Below, in pieces: positions 9,782-20,264 of a DNA stretch of 64,000 bases; the first letter of the stretch is position 1, and each line of letters begins with the position of its first letter. The position numbers and the translations under genes are program-made. The DNA is from Ariolimax columbianus (Eukaryota; Mollusca; Gastropoda; Stylommatophora; Arionidae): assembly GCA_036924085.1 (NCBI GenBank), contig JAVGWX010000011.1:34594386-34658385 (forward strand). Direction: 5' to 3'. Below the pieces are notes generated by a model. The model saw only the letters and a program-made list of their open reading frames with translations. It was not told the DNA's origin and did no database searches.

Positions 9782-11437
9782 TAAATGACAAAGAGGATAA
9801 CACATAAACAGAAACCAAAGACATACTGAATAGATGGAGAGAGTACTGCAGAACCATGTATGGAGATAGCACAAAGCGCTCAGTTACAATCCTACCAAAG
9901 GATGAGAAAGAACCTGAACCAACATTAGAAGAAGTACGTTCTGCAATTAAAAGCCTGAAAAATGGAAAGTCCCCAGAATGCGATGATATTCCAGCAGAGC
10001 TAATACAAGCAGGAGGAGAGGCATGTGGTCGAGTCTATCACAAGCTGTGTAAACAGTTATGGCACAATGCAGATTGGCCAGAAGCATGGAAGAAATCAAT
10101 TTATATTCCCCTTCCAAAAAAAAGGCAACCTGAAGCTGTGCACGAACTACCGAACTATCGCGCTGATCAGCCACGCTAGCAAGATACTCTTGCGAATCCT
10201 ATTAAGAAGGATAGAGAAAAGATTGGAATCTTATATTCACGTAGTCCAGGAAGGTTTTAGGAAAGACAGAGGGACCCCGGACCACATATTCAATTTAAGG
10301 AATATCTATGAAAAATGTAGAGAGTTTAATGTAGACCTGTACACATGTTTCATTGATTACACTAAAGCCTTCGACACGGTAAAACATCAAAATCTGTGGA
10401 GAATCATGAAGGAAATGGAGTTTCCTTTGCATATAGTCCATCTCATTGAAACATTATACCAAGACCAACAAGCCGCTGTCCGAGTATCTGGGCAAACATC
10501 AGATTAGTTTGCAGTGCAAAATGGAGTCCGACAGGGATGTATCCTCTCACCTTATCTGTACAACATATATGCGGAATGTATAATGAGAAATGTGCGAGAA
10601 GATGAGAACATTGAAAGTTTCGACCCATTTACGATTGGGGGGTAAGAGATTCCAGAGTTACGATACGCAGATGACACAGTGATACTATCAAGAAGTGCAG
10701 AAGGGCTAGGGCAGTTACTTTCAGACGTTAATGGACATAGTAATTATCAAAATATCTTCATAAACATAAACAAAACAAAGATAATGACCACCGATAAAAC
10801 ACAATGTCAGCAAAAATTTACAGTGGGTGGAGAGGAAATAGATCAGGTTACACATTTTGAATATCTGGGCTCCAGAATTGACAAAAATCGTGACTGCTCG
10901 AAAGAAATCAGAAGAAGACTAGCTATGGCAATGCAGAGACTGAATAGCGTGAAGAAATTATGGCAGGGCACCAACAAAACGATAAAAGTAAAAGTCTTGA
11001 GAGCCTGTGTTTTTCCTGTGGCAGCTTATGGCTGTGAAGCATGGACGATTACCAAAACTTCTAGACAAAGAATCGAATCCTTTGAGTCAAAATGTTACAG
11101 AAAGATCCTCAAAATACCCTGGACAGAGAAAAGAACAAATGTAGACATTCGGCAAGAGTTGAGCATAGAGGAGAACTGGTTTATCAATTCTATTTTGGCT
11201 AGAAAATGCAAATACTTTGGTCACATCAAGAGACACAACGGTCTTGAGAGAACGGTGATGGAAGGTATGGTGCCAGGCAAAAGAGGAAGAAGTAGACCAA
11301 GAAGACGATGGCACCAAGATATCCAGGAATTCCTGAGTATGACAGTGGCGGAAGCTTGTGTTTTGGCTAGGGAACGAGTTTCTTTCAGACAGACTGTGAT
11401 GGGAGCGACGTTCTACAAAGGACATGCTACATGATGA
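9782..11437 (+). mobile_element. RTE-like LINE, 5' truncated, with 9-bp target-site duplication
   Basis: The flanks carry actacgcaa at 9773-9781 and 11438-11446. The element starts within the ORF and ends after the stop with catgctacatgatga. It has an RT but no RNase H domain. A sister copy lies at 41160-43085. Clade naming (RTE-like) rests on RT and C-terminal style and is provisional. Confidence 0.85.
9856..11434 (+). pseudogene. RTE-like reverse transcriptase, frameshifted
   Basis: RT motifs in order: IKSLKNGKSPECDDIPAELI, TNYRTIALISHASKIL, CFIDYTKAFDTVKH, VRQGCILSPYLYNIYAECI, YADDTVILSRSAEG, then YLGSRIDKNRDCSKEIRRRL, AYGCEAWTITKTS, KYFGHIKRHNGLERTVMEG and GRSRPRRRW. The YADD catalytic pair is intact. 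Breaks are an extra A in an 8-A run near 10117-10124 (frame change), TAG at about 10505 (SD-W becomes SD-stop) and a further shift near 10640. The last 251 codons are open. It is not functional as it stands. Confidence 0.9.
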
Positions 11438-11484
11438 ACTACGCAACTGATGCACTACTCAGCTAAACGCCTAGACCCTACCAC

Positions 11485-11700
11485 AACCGTTCGCTGATTA
11501 ACTCTGGACGGATGCCGTATCACACTCACTATGTTTTAAACGGTCTGCTGAGGAAACTATGACTGGGAGGATAACTATATTTTGCAAACTTGACGGTTGG
11601 TATTTGCTGTTTACGTTAGAAGTAACGTCATCGTGTGCATCGTGCGTATGTTCACTTGTTACTGTTAGGTCTTGTTTCATTTGAACACGCATCGAATATG
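11485..11700 (-). mobile_element. mariner-like 5' end relic (reverse)
   Basis: The reverse complement reads gcgtgttcaaatgaaacaag, agtgaacatacg, ataccaacc, caagtttgcaaaat and tcatagtttcctcagcagac. It follows 7895-8070 closely and ends in the remnant of the transposase start (cgtccagagttaatcagcga). No transposase beyond that remains. Confidence 0.8.
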
Positions 11701-11789
11701 TTTTTCTTCTTCACTATCATCCAAAAACAGCGCAAGTTACATCATCAAGATACAACCGTCTGATCATGACGCCATCATCGCTTGCGATG

Positions 11790-11792
11790 AGC

Positions 11793-11825
<33 letters not shown>

Positions 11826-12353
11826 GCTAACTAACTAACTAACTAGCTAACTAACTAACTAACTAACTAACTAGCTAACTAGCTAACTAACTAACTAACT
11901 AACTAGCTAGCTAACTAACTAACTAATTAACTAGCTAACTAACTAGCTAACTAACTAGCTTACTAACTAACTAGCTTGCTAACTAACTAACTAACTAACT
12001 AGCTAACTAACTATCTAGCTAACTAACTAACTAACTAGCTAACTAACTAACTAGCTAACTAACTAACTAACTAGCTAACTAACTAGCTAACTAACTAGTT
12101 AGCTAACTAACTAACTAACTAACTAACTAGCTAACTAACTAACTAACTAACTTTCTAACTAACTGACTAACTAACTAGCTAACTAACTAACTAACTAATT
12201 AACTAACTAACTAGCTAACTAACAAACTAACTAACTTTCTAACTAACTGACTAACTAACTAACTGACTGACTAACTAACTAACTAACTAACTGACTGACT
12301 GACTGACTAACTAACTAACTAACTAACTGACTAACTAACTAACTAACTAACTC
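11790..12353. repeat. (AACT)n microsatellite with AGCT, GACT and TTCT variants
   Basis: About 560 bases of the tetramer AACT/CTAA. AGCT variants dominate the first half; GACT variants cluster in the last 120 bases, indicating local homogenisation. A short purine-rich (GAGA/GAAGAA) run follows to about 12450. Confidence 0.97.
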
Positions 12354-13160
12354 TATATTTATAGAGTGAGAGAGAGGAAAGAGAGATAGAAAGAAGAAGA
12401 AAAAGAAAAAGAAGAACAAGAACAAGAAGAAGAAAAAGACGAAGAATGCTTTCAAGCTTAATTGCTACACAATCCTATTCTCTGTTTACAATCACCAAAT
12501 CTGGCTTAGGAGAGCGGTGTGAAACATGTGGCCATAAGGCTGCATGCGGTCTTGCACGTTACTACGTGTGGCACTTTTAATGAATCAAAGATAACATTCT
12601 AAAGTCTTTACTCGACAATAAGAAATATCTAAATGAAATACGGAAAAAATGCAATAGAATACAGAATACCCACGTCTTTGGCAATATGCAAACAAAAAAA
12701 AAAAAGAAGAAGAAGAAGACGAAGAAGAAAAAGAAATAAGCAGAATAAGATTCGTGTTTCCAAAACCTTTGTTATTTGTTTTCGCTTGTCCCTGACGAAG
12801 ACCTTGTGGATGAAACGTAGGTTTCATTTTGCTTCTATCCCAGTGTCGTTGCTATTTATGATTATATCTACTTTTGACTTTCAGCTCCACCGTAACTTCA
12901 CTTTACTTTTAAGACGCATTGGACTTTTAATTTCTTTGTCCAAGAAGAAGTCTCAGAATCCATGCAGAATACACATTTAATAGAGCGATCAAACCTTTCC
13001 ACTTGAGTAGGACGTTGGAGCACAATTACAAATGGCTTCCTTGTAGGAAACCTACGCCGAAGCGCGAACGTGCTTGTGTAGGAATGGTTTCTCTGGTACT
13101 TTCTTTTACATAATGGGGTTGCCAATCCCAAGCACAACCATACGCCGACGACTATAGTGA
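12354..13160. other. Purine-rich tract, otherwise no recognised feature
   Basis: GA- and GAA-rich stretches occur at 12360-12445 and 12690-12740. The frames present have no recognisable motif. Confidence 0.4.
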
Positions 13161-13629
13161 TATACATTTGCTAGGTCTTGACGTCAATAAATTGAAGCTG
13201 TAATGTCAAGACGTAAATATAATGAGATTGTAATGTCAGGACGTCAATATTGCGAGGTTGTAATGTCAGGACGTCAATATTGCGAGGTTATAATGTCAGG
13301 ACGTCAATATTGCGAGGTTGTAATGCCATGACGTAAATATAATGATGTTATAATGTCCTGATGTAAATATAAGGAGGTTGTCATGACGTAAATATAATGA
13401 AGTTGTAATGTCATGACGTCAATATTGCGAGGTTGTAATGTATACATTTAATTATAGTGAGGTAGTAATGTTATGACGTCAATATACCTGGGTTGTAATG
13501 TATTCACGTACATATAGTGAGGTAGTAATGTTATGACGTCAATATAATGAGGTTGTAGTGTATACACGGTATATGGATAGTATGTCATGATGTAAATATA
13601 GCGATGTAGTAATGTCATGACGTCAATAT
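13160..13629. repeat. ~30-bp degenerate minisatellite with TGACGTCA cores, left part
   Basis: Units of about 30 bp follow the pattern gaggttgtaatgtcatgacg then tcaatataat, with many variants (aggacgtcaat, atgacgtaaat). The palindrome TGACGTCA recurs at about 13178, 13408, 13471, 13531 and 13618. The array is interrupted by the LINE at 13630 and resumes at 17201. Confidence 0.9.
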
Positions 13630-16600
13630 TCTTCTTCTTCTTCTGCGTACACAGTCAGACAGTAACCATTATTTTCTCGAAAAAAGCGGCGGTCATCCTG
13701 AGACTCTCGCCACTACCATAGAGCTTGTCTTGCAGTTCCACTGGCAATGGCCACATCTGCTCTCTCTGATCCTCGTATGTCGGGCAGTTCTGCAGCAGAT
13801 GTTCAGTGGTCATTTTACCAGTACCGCACGGGCATTCGTCGGTACACCCTATCTTCAATTTGTTGAAGAGGTGGTACCTCAGTCTGTTGTGGCCAGTGCG
13901 AAGTCTGAAGACAACGACCTGCTCTCTTCGGTTCAACTGGTAATAGGCATCGTTTTTGGTGTAACCAGTATGTTCGGTTTCCCATTTGGACATGTACCTG
14001 GCTTTGATAAGCCGTTTTGACTCTTCGTACGTCATACTGGTATCTATTTGTGGTAGCCTTGCACCTTCTTTTGCCAGTCTGTCTGCCTCCTCGTTGCCTT
14101 GGATGTTGCAGTGTGACGGAACCCACTGTACCACTACCCTTTTTGGTGCGGACTGTTGGCACAGTTTGCAGAGTGCTGCTCTTAAGTCATTAAGCTCAGT
14201 GTTTTTCTGGCTTTTTAGCGCTGTGACTACTTCGAGAGCATCTGTCAGCAGGACTATATGGCTCTCATTTTCACTGTGTGTTACCATTTCTTCCACTGCC
14301 GCCCTCAGTGCCTCTGCCTCTGCTCTGAAATTGCTCGTGTACTTACCAGTAGCGAATGACAGTGTTATTTTTCTGCCATTTGGTAGGTTCAGGAATGCTC
14401 CTGCCCCTCCGTTCTGTGTAGTGTTTGTTACAGAACCGTCGGTGTATGCATGGGTCCAGTCCATGCTTGGGTAGCTTTTCGTTATGAAGCTTAAGGTAGT
14501 GTCTCTCCTTTCTTTTTCGGTCTGGCAGTTTTTGTTTGCAATACCTGGTATATTTTCTACCACCTCTGGAAATATATCCTGCCTCCAAGTAGGTTTTCGT
14601 ACAGTAGTGATGGGTTTTGGTGTTGTTAGTGCGTTTATGGGATCTTCGTGCATCTTTGCTTTGGCTATTTCTGCAAAGTTTCTCCGCTTTAGTTTCCCAG
14701 TTCCCAAATTGTTTAGCCTCTGGTACATTGGATGGTCCGTCAGTCTTCGGAGTTTCTCTGACTGCAGCTGGGCTCTGCAGTCTCTTCTGTCGGTCATGGA
14801 TTGCAGTTTTGTAATCTTTTCAAGTTCTACAATTGGCGTTGACTTCATGCCACCAGTTATGATTCTCATGGCTTGGTTTTGAAGTTTGTTAACTTTATCG
14901 AAGTTCGCCTTCGCTGCTGTTGTCCATGCCGCGATGCCATACTCGAGAACTGGTCTCACTCTTCCAGTGTACAGTTTCTTTAGTATGCCTTCGTCTGCTC
15001 CCCAGCTTGTGCCAGCAAGTTTCCTCATGATCGCCATTCTTTCTCTGGCTTTCATTCGGTTTCTCTCAATCTGACTTTTCCATGTCATGCGCCGATCAAA
15101 TGTGACTCCCAGATAGGTTGGGTTGTCGTTTGGCTGCAGGATTTTGCCATTTAGGCTTAATTTGGTACTTTGGGGTTTTAATGAGAGCGAGAATATTGTG
15201 CACGTGGTTTTCTCCTCGTTTATTTTGACCAGCCATGAGTTCGCCCACTCTTCCAGCGATGTTAGGGCCGTTTGCATCCGATTTCTTACTATGGTGAGAT
15301 TCTTTTCAGAGGTCCACATAGCCAGATCGTCTGCAAACATTGAGCTATGGACTCTTCTTGGTATATTCTCTGTAATATCGTTTATATATACCAGGAAGAG
15401 TGTGGGTGACAGTACTCCCCCTTGGGGTACTCCCTGCTCGAGTGTCACCTTTTTGCTCATCTGCCCTTGTACTTGGACTCTGGCCGTTCTTTGTTTGAGG
15501 TAGTGGTTGATCCACTTGTACATCTTCCCACAAACATCACTTCTTCTTAGCTTGACTCTAAGTCCATCCTTCCAGACTTTGTCAAATGCCTTTTCCAGAT
15601 CCACCCAAACAGCTACTGTGTGTTTCTGTGCCTGGTAGGCATCTTCTATCTCCTGGGCTATGAGGATGACCTGGTCCTCAGTGGATCTGTGCTGTCTAAA
15701 GCCGGCTTGCTGTGGAATTAGTATTCGTTTTTCTTCCAGATGCCACATCAGTCTGGTGTTTATCATCCGTTCCATCAGCTTGCCGACACAGCTCAGTAGG
15801 CTTATGGGCCTGTATCCATTCGGATCTGTTTTGTCCTTTCCTGTTTTTGGTACTGGTACCAGTATTGCATCTTTCCATGCCTGCGGTACAATACCCCTTT
15901 TCCAGCTTTGGTTCAGGACTGATAGTAGTTTTTCCTTCGCTGTTTGGCCCAGCCCCATCAGCATTTCGTTTGTTATCCCGTCTTTTCCGGGAGATTTCCT
16001 TCTCTTTAGTGTTCTCATAGCCTCTTCCATTTCGCGCATTGTTAGTTTGGCCATCATGTGCTCTTCAGGAGCCGTATTTATGTTTTCGTGCCCCTTTAGC
16101 TCTTCGCTAATGTCTGTATGCTTATCTGCAGGGACCTCGATGTGGTTTGCTCTGGCATAGTGATCGACAAAGGCGTTTGCGGCTTTCTTACCTGTGATCA
16201 AGTTCTCGCCTTGCTTGATAGTAATTTGTTTATTTGACGGGGTTTCGTCGTTCATGGCTCTGACTAGCTTCCATAGCTTGTTCCCTTCTTTGTCCAGGTT
16301 TAAACTTTCCGTTTTATTTTTCCAACTTTCTCTTGCTGTTTGCTTGAGAGTGTGTTTGTACTTCGCCGCGGCGGCTTTGAGGGCGATGTTTGCCTCCACG
16401 GATTTTTCTCGTTCTGCCATGTTCCTCGCATTTGTTACTGCATCTTCCACTTTCTGTAACTCATCATTCCAGTAGGGCTTATAGTTTTTCCTAGCTCCTC
16501 TTGGGATGGTTTCAGTGGCGGCTTGCATTATTGCCTTGCTTAGGCTCTCTACCATGGGCTTCATTTTGGTGTTTCGTGTGTTGATGGTTTCGCACAGCCC

Positions 16601-17200
16601 ATCTGTCAGGATTGCAAATCTGTCCCAGTCGGCTCGTTTGTAATTCCAACGTGGGAGCGGTTTTGTTTCCTGTGGGCCTACTTCCATGTCAATGGTTAGC
16701 CTGATCGGCCTGTGGTCGCTACCTGCCAGTTGGTTTAGCACCTGGCGGTCTATTTTATAGTGTATGTCCTGTGTGGAGAAGGCCAAATCTGGAGTCGAGG
16801 TGGTATGCCATGTTCTTGAATAGAAGCTAGGGCTATCCTCCGGCCTATTGATTAGGGAGAGATTTGCATCTATCTCCCAATCTTCCACTTCGTCACCTCT
16901 GCTGTCTGTGTCAGAGTATCCCCATCTCTCCGAGTGGCTGTTGAAATCTCCAACCACTATGCAGTTGGAGTCTCTGACCTCCATACTCGAGAGCGATAGG
17001 TCTCTGTTTGGTGGTCCGTACAGATTGAAAATGCGGAGTTTCGTCTCTTGAGCCATTATGTCAACTCCTACAATTTCTGCTTGTCCGGTGTGATTGACAG
17101 GTACCGCGCTACTCGGTATGCTGTTTCTGGTCAGTATCAGGACCCCTCCTTTGTGGCCTTCTCTATCTAGACGGAAAGTCTGGTATCCTCTGATTGAGAA
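13630..17200 (-). mobile_element. I-superfamily LINE with RNase H, 5' truncated
   Basis: The 3' end is an AAG-rich tail following GTCTGACTGTGTACGCAG (plus 13629-13660). The ORF runs upstream to 17200, where it is cut in the middle of the endonuclease (IRGYQTF, then RLDREGHKGGVLIL). Flanks share atgacgtcaatat at 13617-13629 and 17201-17213, consistent with a 13-bp duplication, although the site is itself in a tandem repeat. Related copies lie at 25700, 46119, 52135 and 58177. Confidence 0.93.
13655..17056 (-). CDS. LINE ORF2-like protein: partial endonuclease, RT, RNase H, Zn motif (1133 codons open)
   Basis: This is the only long intact retroelement frame in the window. Order by rough residue: APE endonuclease C-terminal part (FNLYGPP, VVGDFNSHSERWG, LAGSDHRPI; 1-120), linker with an RT prelude (KRRKSPGKDGITNEML; ~350), RT (VDLEKAFDKVW ~490, QGVPQGGVLSPTLF ~545, SMFADDLAMW ~572, YLGVTFDRRMTW), RNase H (HAYTDGSVTN ~870, RAEAEALRAAVEE, LLTDALEVV, WVPSHCNIQGNEEADRLAKE ~980) and a CPCGTGKMTTEHLLQNC zinc-like motif (~1080). 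All four RNase H acidic positions and the FADD pair are present. The start Met is internal: the frame stays open upstream to about 17200, so the true start is lost. An RNase H after RT places it in the I superfamily (I/Ingi/Nimb-like). Confidence 0.93.
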   Translation of the reverse strand: MAQETKLRIFNLYGPPNRDLSLSSMEVRDSNCIVVGDFNSHSERWGYSDTDSRGDEVEDWEIDANLSLINRPEDSPSFYSRTWHTTSTPDLAFSTQDIHYKIDRQVLNQLAGSDHRPIRLTIDMEVGPQETKPLPRWNYKRADWDRFAILTDGLCETINTRNTKMKPMVESLSKAIMQAATETIPRGARKNYKPYWNDELQKVEDAVTNARNMAEREKSVEANIALKAAAAKYKHTLKQTARESWKNKTESLNLDKEGNKLWKLVRAMNDETPSNKQITIKQGENLITGKKAANAFVDHYARANHIEVPADKHTDISEELKGHENINTAPEEHMMAKLTMREMEEAMRTLKRRKSPGKDGITNEMLMGLGQTAKEKLLSVLNQSWKRGIVPQAWKDAILVPVPKTGKDKTDPNGYRPISLLSCVGKLMERMINTRLMWHLEEKRILIPQQAGFRQHRSTEDQVILIAQEIEDAYQAQKHTVAVWVDLEKAFDKVWKDGLRVKLRRSDVCGKMYKWINHYLKQRTARVQVQGQMSKKVTLEQGVPQGGVLSPTLFLVYINDITENIPRRVHSSMFADDLAMWTSEKNLTIVRNRMQTALTSLEEWANSWLVKINEEKTTCTIFSLSLKPQSTKLSLNGKILQPNDNPTYLGVTFDRRMTWKSQIERNRMKARERMAIMRKLAGTSWGADEGILKKLYTGRVRPVLEYGIAAWTTAAKANFDKVNKLQNQAMRIITGGMKSTPIVELEKITKLQSMTDRRDCRAQLQSEKLRRLTDHPMYQRLNNLGTGKLKRRNFAEIAKAKMHEDPINALTTPKPITTVRKPTWRQDIFPEVVENIPGIANKNCQTEKERRDTTLSFITKSYPSMDWTHAYTDGSVTNTTQNGGAGAFLNLPNGRKITLSFATGKYTSNFRAEAEALRAAVEEMVTHSENESHIVLLTDALEVVTALKSQKNTELNDLRAALCKLCQQSAPKRVVVQWVPSHCNIQGNEEADRLAKEGARLPQIDTSMTYEESKRLIKARYMSKWETEHTGYTKNDAYYQLNRREQVVVFRLRTGHNRLRYHLFNKLKIGCTDECPCGTGKMTTEHLLQNCPTYEDQREQMWPLPVELQDKLYGSGESLRMTAAFFEKIMVTV

Positions 17201-17390
17201 ATGACGTCAATATAATTGGGTAGTAATGTCATGACGTCAATATAATGAGATTGTGATGTTATGACGTCAATATAATGAGGCTGTGGTGTAGACATGGTCT
17301 AAGGATAGTAATGTCATGACGTCAATATATAATGGGGTTGTGATGTCATGACGTCAATATAATGGGATTGTTGTGTCATGACGTCAATAT
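17201..17390. repeat. ~30-bp TGACGTCA minisatellite, right part
   Basis: This continues the array broken by the LINE; units read taatgtcatgacgtcaatat plus a gaggttg/gagattg linker. TGACGTCA is intact in nearly every unit. Confidence 0.9.
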
Positions 17391-18105
17391 ATTGAGGCTG
17401 TGGTGTAGACGCGGTCTAGGGATAGTAATGTCATGACGTCAATATATTGAGGCTGTGGTGTAGACGCGGTCTAGGGATAGTAATGTCATGACGTCAATAT
17501 ATTGAGGCTGTGGTGTAGACGCGGTCTAGGGATAGTAATGTCATGACGTCAATATATTGAGGCTGTGATGTAGACGCGGTCTAGGGATAGTAATGTCATG
17601 ACGTCAATATATTGAGGCTGTGGTGTAGACGCGGTCTAGGGATAGTAATGTCATGACGTCAATATATTGAGGCTGTGGTGTAGACGCGGTCTAGGGATAG
17701 TAATGGCATGACGTCAATATATTGAGGCTGTGGTGTAGACGCGGTCTAGAGATAGTAATGTCATGACGTCAATATATTGAGGCTGTGGTGTAGACGCGGT
17801 CTAGGGATAGTAATGTCTTGACGTCAATATATTGAGGCTGTGGTGTAGACGCGGTCTAGGGATAGTAATGTCATGACGTCAATATATTGAGGCTGTGGTG
17901 TAGACGCGGTCTAGGGATAGTAATGTCATGACGTCAATATATTGAGGCTGTGGTGTAGACGCGGTCTAGGGATAGTAATGTCATGACGTCAATATATTGA
18001 GGCTGTGGTGTAGACGCGGTCTATGGATAGTAATGTCATGACGTCAATATATTGAGGCTGTGGTGTAGACGCGGTCTAGGGATAGTAATGTCATGACGTC
18101 AATTG
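17391..18105. repeat. 55-bp higher-order minisatellite, 13 copies, one TGACGTCA each
   Basis: Thirteen near-identical 55-bp units start attgaggctgtggtgtagac, continue gcggtctagggatagtaatg and end tcatgacgtcaatat. The unit fuses a new 25-bp block to the older 30-bp repeat. Variation is single-base (gtgatg, ctagag, ctatgg, tggcatg, tcttg). Confidence 0.97.
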
Positions 18106-18990
18106 AAAATTAGCAAATTTAAACAGAGTTAAAAACAATTCCCAATTGAAATCTGAAAGCAATTGTAAAAGTTACTGTCATATTGTGCTTCTCAAACTTA
18201 CCACTCACAAGTGCTGTTACATCCGCGATGCTGCCGTTGTCACGCGATTTTCCGGAATCGTGTCTCTTCAACTATCCAGGCCTGTAGTCTCCATATTATA
18301 TCTGCTAAACCTTTTAACAACTTGGCCATTCTCCATCTCTTCTAGTTAACTCCCACAATCGACCGCTGTAGACTTCTGCTGGTACCACCTCTCTCGCGCG
18401 ACTTTCAGGCCGTGAACTTTAACTTCTTTTTTAAAATGGTGCAAAGCCATTGCCATGTTTTGGTTAATGGAAGTTGTCGATCATTCAACACCCCGGTTGT
18501 AAGAGGAAATCGGGCATTTAACAGAATCATTGCAGACACGCAAATAATGGAGAGGAAAATTTCAACCATAATTATAACAGCAAGATACCAATCAAAAGGT
18601 GGAGTCGCTACAAGAACGTGGCGTGGAGTGAGAGGGACATGGGCTAGCAGAAGGCGGGGCAAGTTGTCGAATAATGAGGCCATACAGCAAAAGTCTCTAG
18701 GGGCCAGTAGAGACAAGATGGGAGGAAGTGTGGAGACGTGATGGGATGGAGTGTGGAGACATGATGGGAGGAAGTGTAGGGACATGATTGGATGGACTTC
18801 AAAGGCAAGTTGAATTGTGACGTTGAGATAAAATGCAATGGAGCGCATAGACCGGATAAGGGATCATAGGGGCAAGATGGTTTGGAGATGATAGACAAGG
18901 TAAGTGGGACAAGGTAAGTGGGACAAGGTAAGTGGAACAGACGAGAGCATGACAGAGGACAGGGGCTGAAGATGCAGCACCGAGAATCAG
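18106..18990. other. No gene recognised; short local repeats
   Basis: From 18715 to 18790 the phrase gatgggaggaagtgtggaga recurs about three times, and gtgggacaaggtaa recurs at 18898-18935. The frames at 18412-18848 show no known motif. Confidence 0.45.
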
Positions 18991-18999
18991 CTGACAGCA

Positions 19000-19110
19000 G
19001 CCTGCTGAAGCTAAATGTTGCGGAACCGAAAGGCGCAGACAGCTCGCTGTCAACTACGACACAACGTCGAAACTTCATTTTCAGCACGTGGGCCGAAGAA
19101 GAAGAAAAAG
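19000..19110 (+). mobile_element. SINE-A short-type copy leading into a polypurine tail
   Basis: The order gctgaagctaaatgttgcgg, aaccgaaaggcgcagaca, ctcgctgtcaactacgacac and cattttcagcacg matches the short subtype at 44522. Its GAAGAA tail runs into the polypurine tract. Confidence 0.65.
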
Positions 19111-19552
19111 AAGGAAGAAGAAAAAGAACAAGAAGAAGCAGAAGAAAAAGAAAGGAAGGAAGATAAAGAAAGAAAGAAGAAGAAAGAAAGATAAAAAAAT
19201 AACAAAAGAAGAAAGAACGAAGGAATGAAAGAAAGTACGACAGACAGACAGACAGACAGACAGAAAGAAAGAAAGAAAGAAAGAAAGAAGGGAAGGAAAG
19301 AAAAAAGAAAGAAGGAAAGGAGGAAAGAAACAAAGAAAATATAGAAAGAAAATAGAAGGAAGAAGGGAAGGAGGGAAGGAAGGAAGCAATGTAGAAAGGA
19401 AGGAAGGAATGGAAGAAGGAAGGGAAGAAGGAAGGAAGTAAGGAAGGGAAGAAGGAAGGAAGTAAGGAAGGGAGGAAGGAAGGGAGGAAGGAAGGAGGGA
19501 AGGAAGGAAAGAAGCAATAAAGGAAGGAAGGAAGGAAGGCAGGAAGGAAGGA
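19092..19552. repeat. ~460-bp polypurine tract, (GAAG/GGAA/GAAA)n
   Basis: Almost pure A/G on the plus strand, apart from a CAGA block at 19240-19262. It begins as the tail of a SINE-A copy, suggesting microsatellite growth from a retroposon tail. Long mirror-symmetric purine runs can form triplex DNA. The minus Phe/Leu/Ser frames are by-products. Confidence 0.93.
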
Positions 19553-19639
19553 GGTCCTATCATATATCTCCTGTCCTTAATGCTGATGGCAGCGACACTG
19601 CTGACTGCCAAAGTCTATATTCTTGAGCGATGGATAGAC

Positions 19640-20255
19640 CCCTCCTAAACTGTATGCCCACCATCACCGAACTAGCCATACCACACGTGTGCTTCAAGCT
19701 GCTGTCAACGACTGGGTCGATATCCCGCCCAAGTACAGATCAGGCCGAGAAGCAATCAGTCTAATGTCCAGTGACAAAGCCCCTGGGGGTCAGACACTAT
19801 TCCTGCTGATGTTCACAGAATAGGAAGCTCAATGCTGCTACACAATTTGGGATGTAGATCTCATACCTCAGCAACTGAAAGATACCACGATTGTCTACAA
19901 GCACAAGGACAATCGTCAATCTTACGAAAACCACAGGGGAATCTTTCTTCTTTCGATCGTTGGGAAAATTCGGGTCTTGTTCAAACGATCATCTCGAGCA
20001 GAAACTACTCCCAGAGAGAGAGAGAGAGAGTCAATGTGGTTTCCGAGCTGGTCAACGGACGATTGACATTTTTTGCAACTTGTCAAATCTAGGAGAAATG
20101 TAGGGAACAATATCGCGATTTGTACACGACTTTTGTCGACATAACAAAGGCATTTGGGTACAGGATACGGGATCATTAGGCTGATCAGTGCATGAGCTGT
20201 AGAGTTCACCGATCCAAAGCTAATTGCTAACGTCATGGCTAGCTACTCAGAGCTG
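19640..20255 (+). pseudogene. LINE reverse-transcriptase relic
   Basis: Broken plus frames read STRTIVNLTKTTGES, SQCGFRAGQRTIDIFCN and RDLYTTFVDITKAFG-like text (from cgatttgtacacgacttttg). They correspond to the QxGFRxGRxTID and TKAFDTV RT blocks of a non-LTR element. Stops and frameshifts are frequent, and the clade cannot be told. Confidence 0.65.
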
Positions 20256-20264
20256 ACAAGAGAG

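Noticed and set aside
13730..17051. Many plus-strand frames of 60-166 codons opposite the LINE ORF
   Set aside because: Shadows of the minus-strand RT/RNase H frame; their peptides have no motifs and recur at the other LINE copies.
19050..19611. Phe/Leu/Ser-rich minus frames of 155-229 codons that look like membrane proteins
   Set aside because: They translate a polypyrimidine strand; no non-repetitive part supports them.
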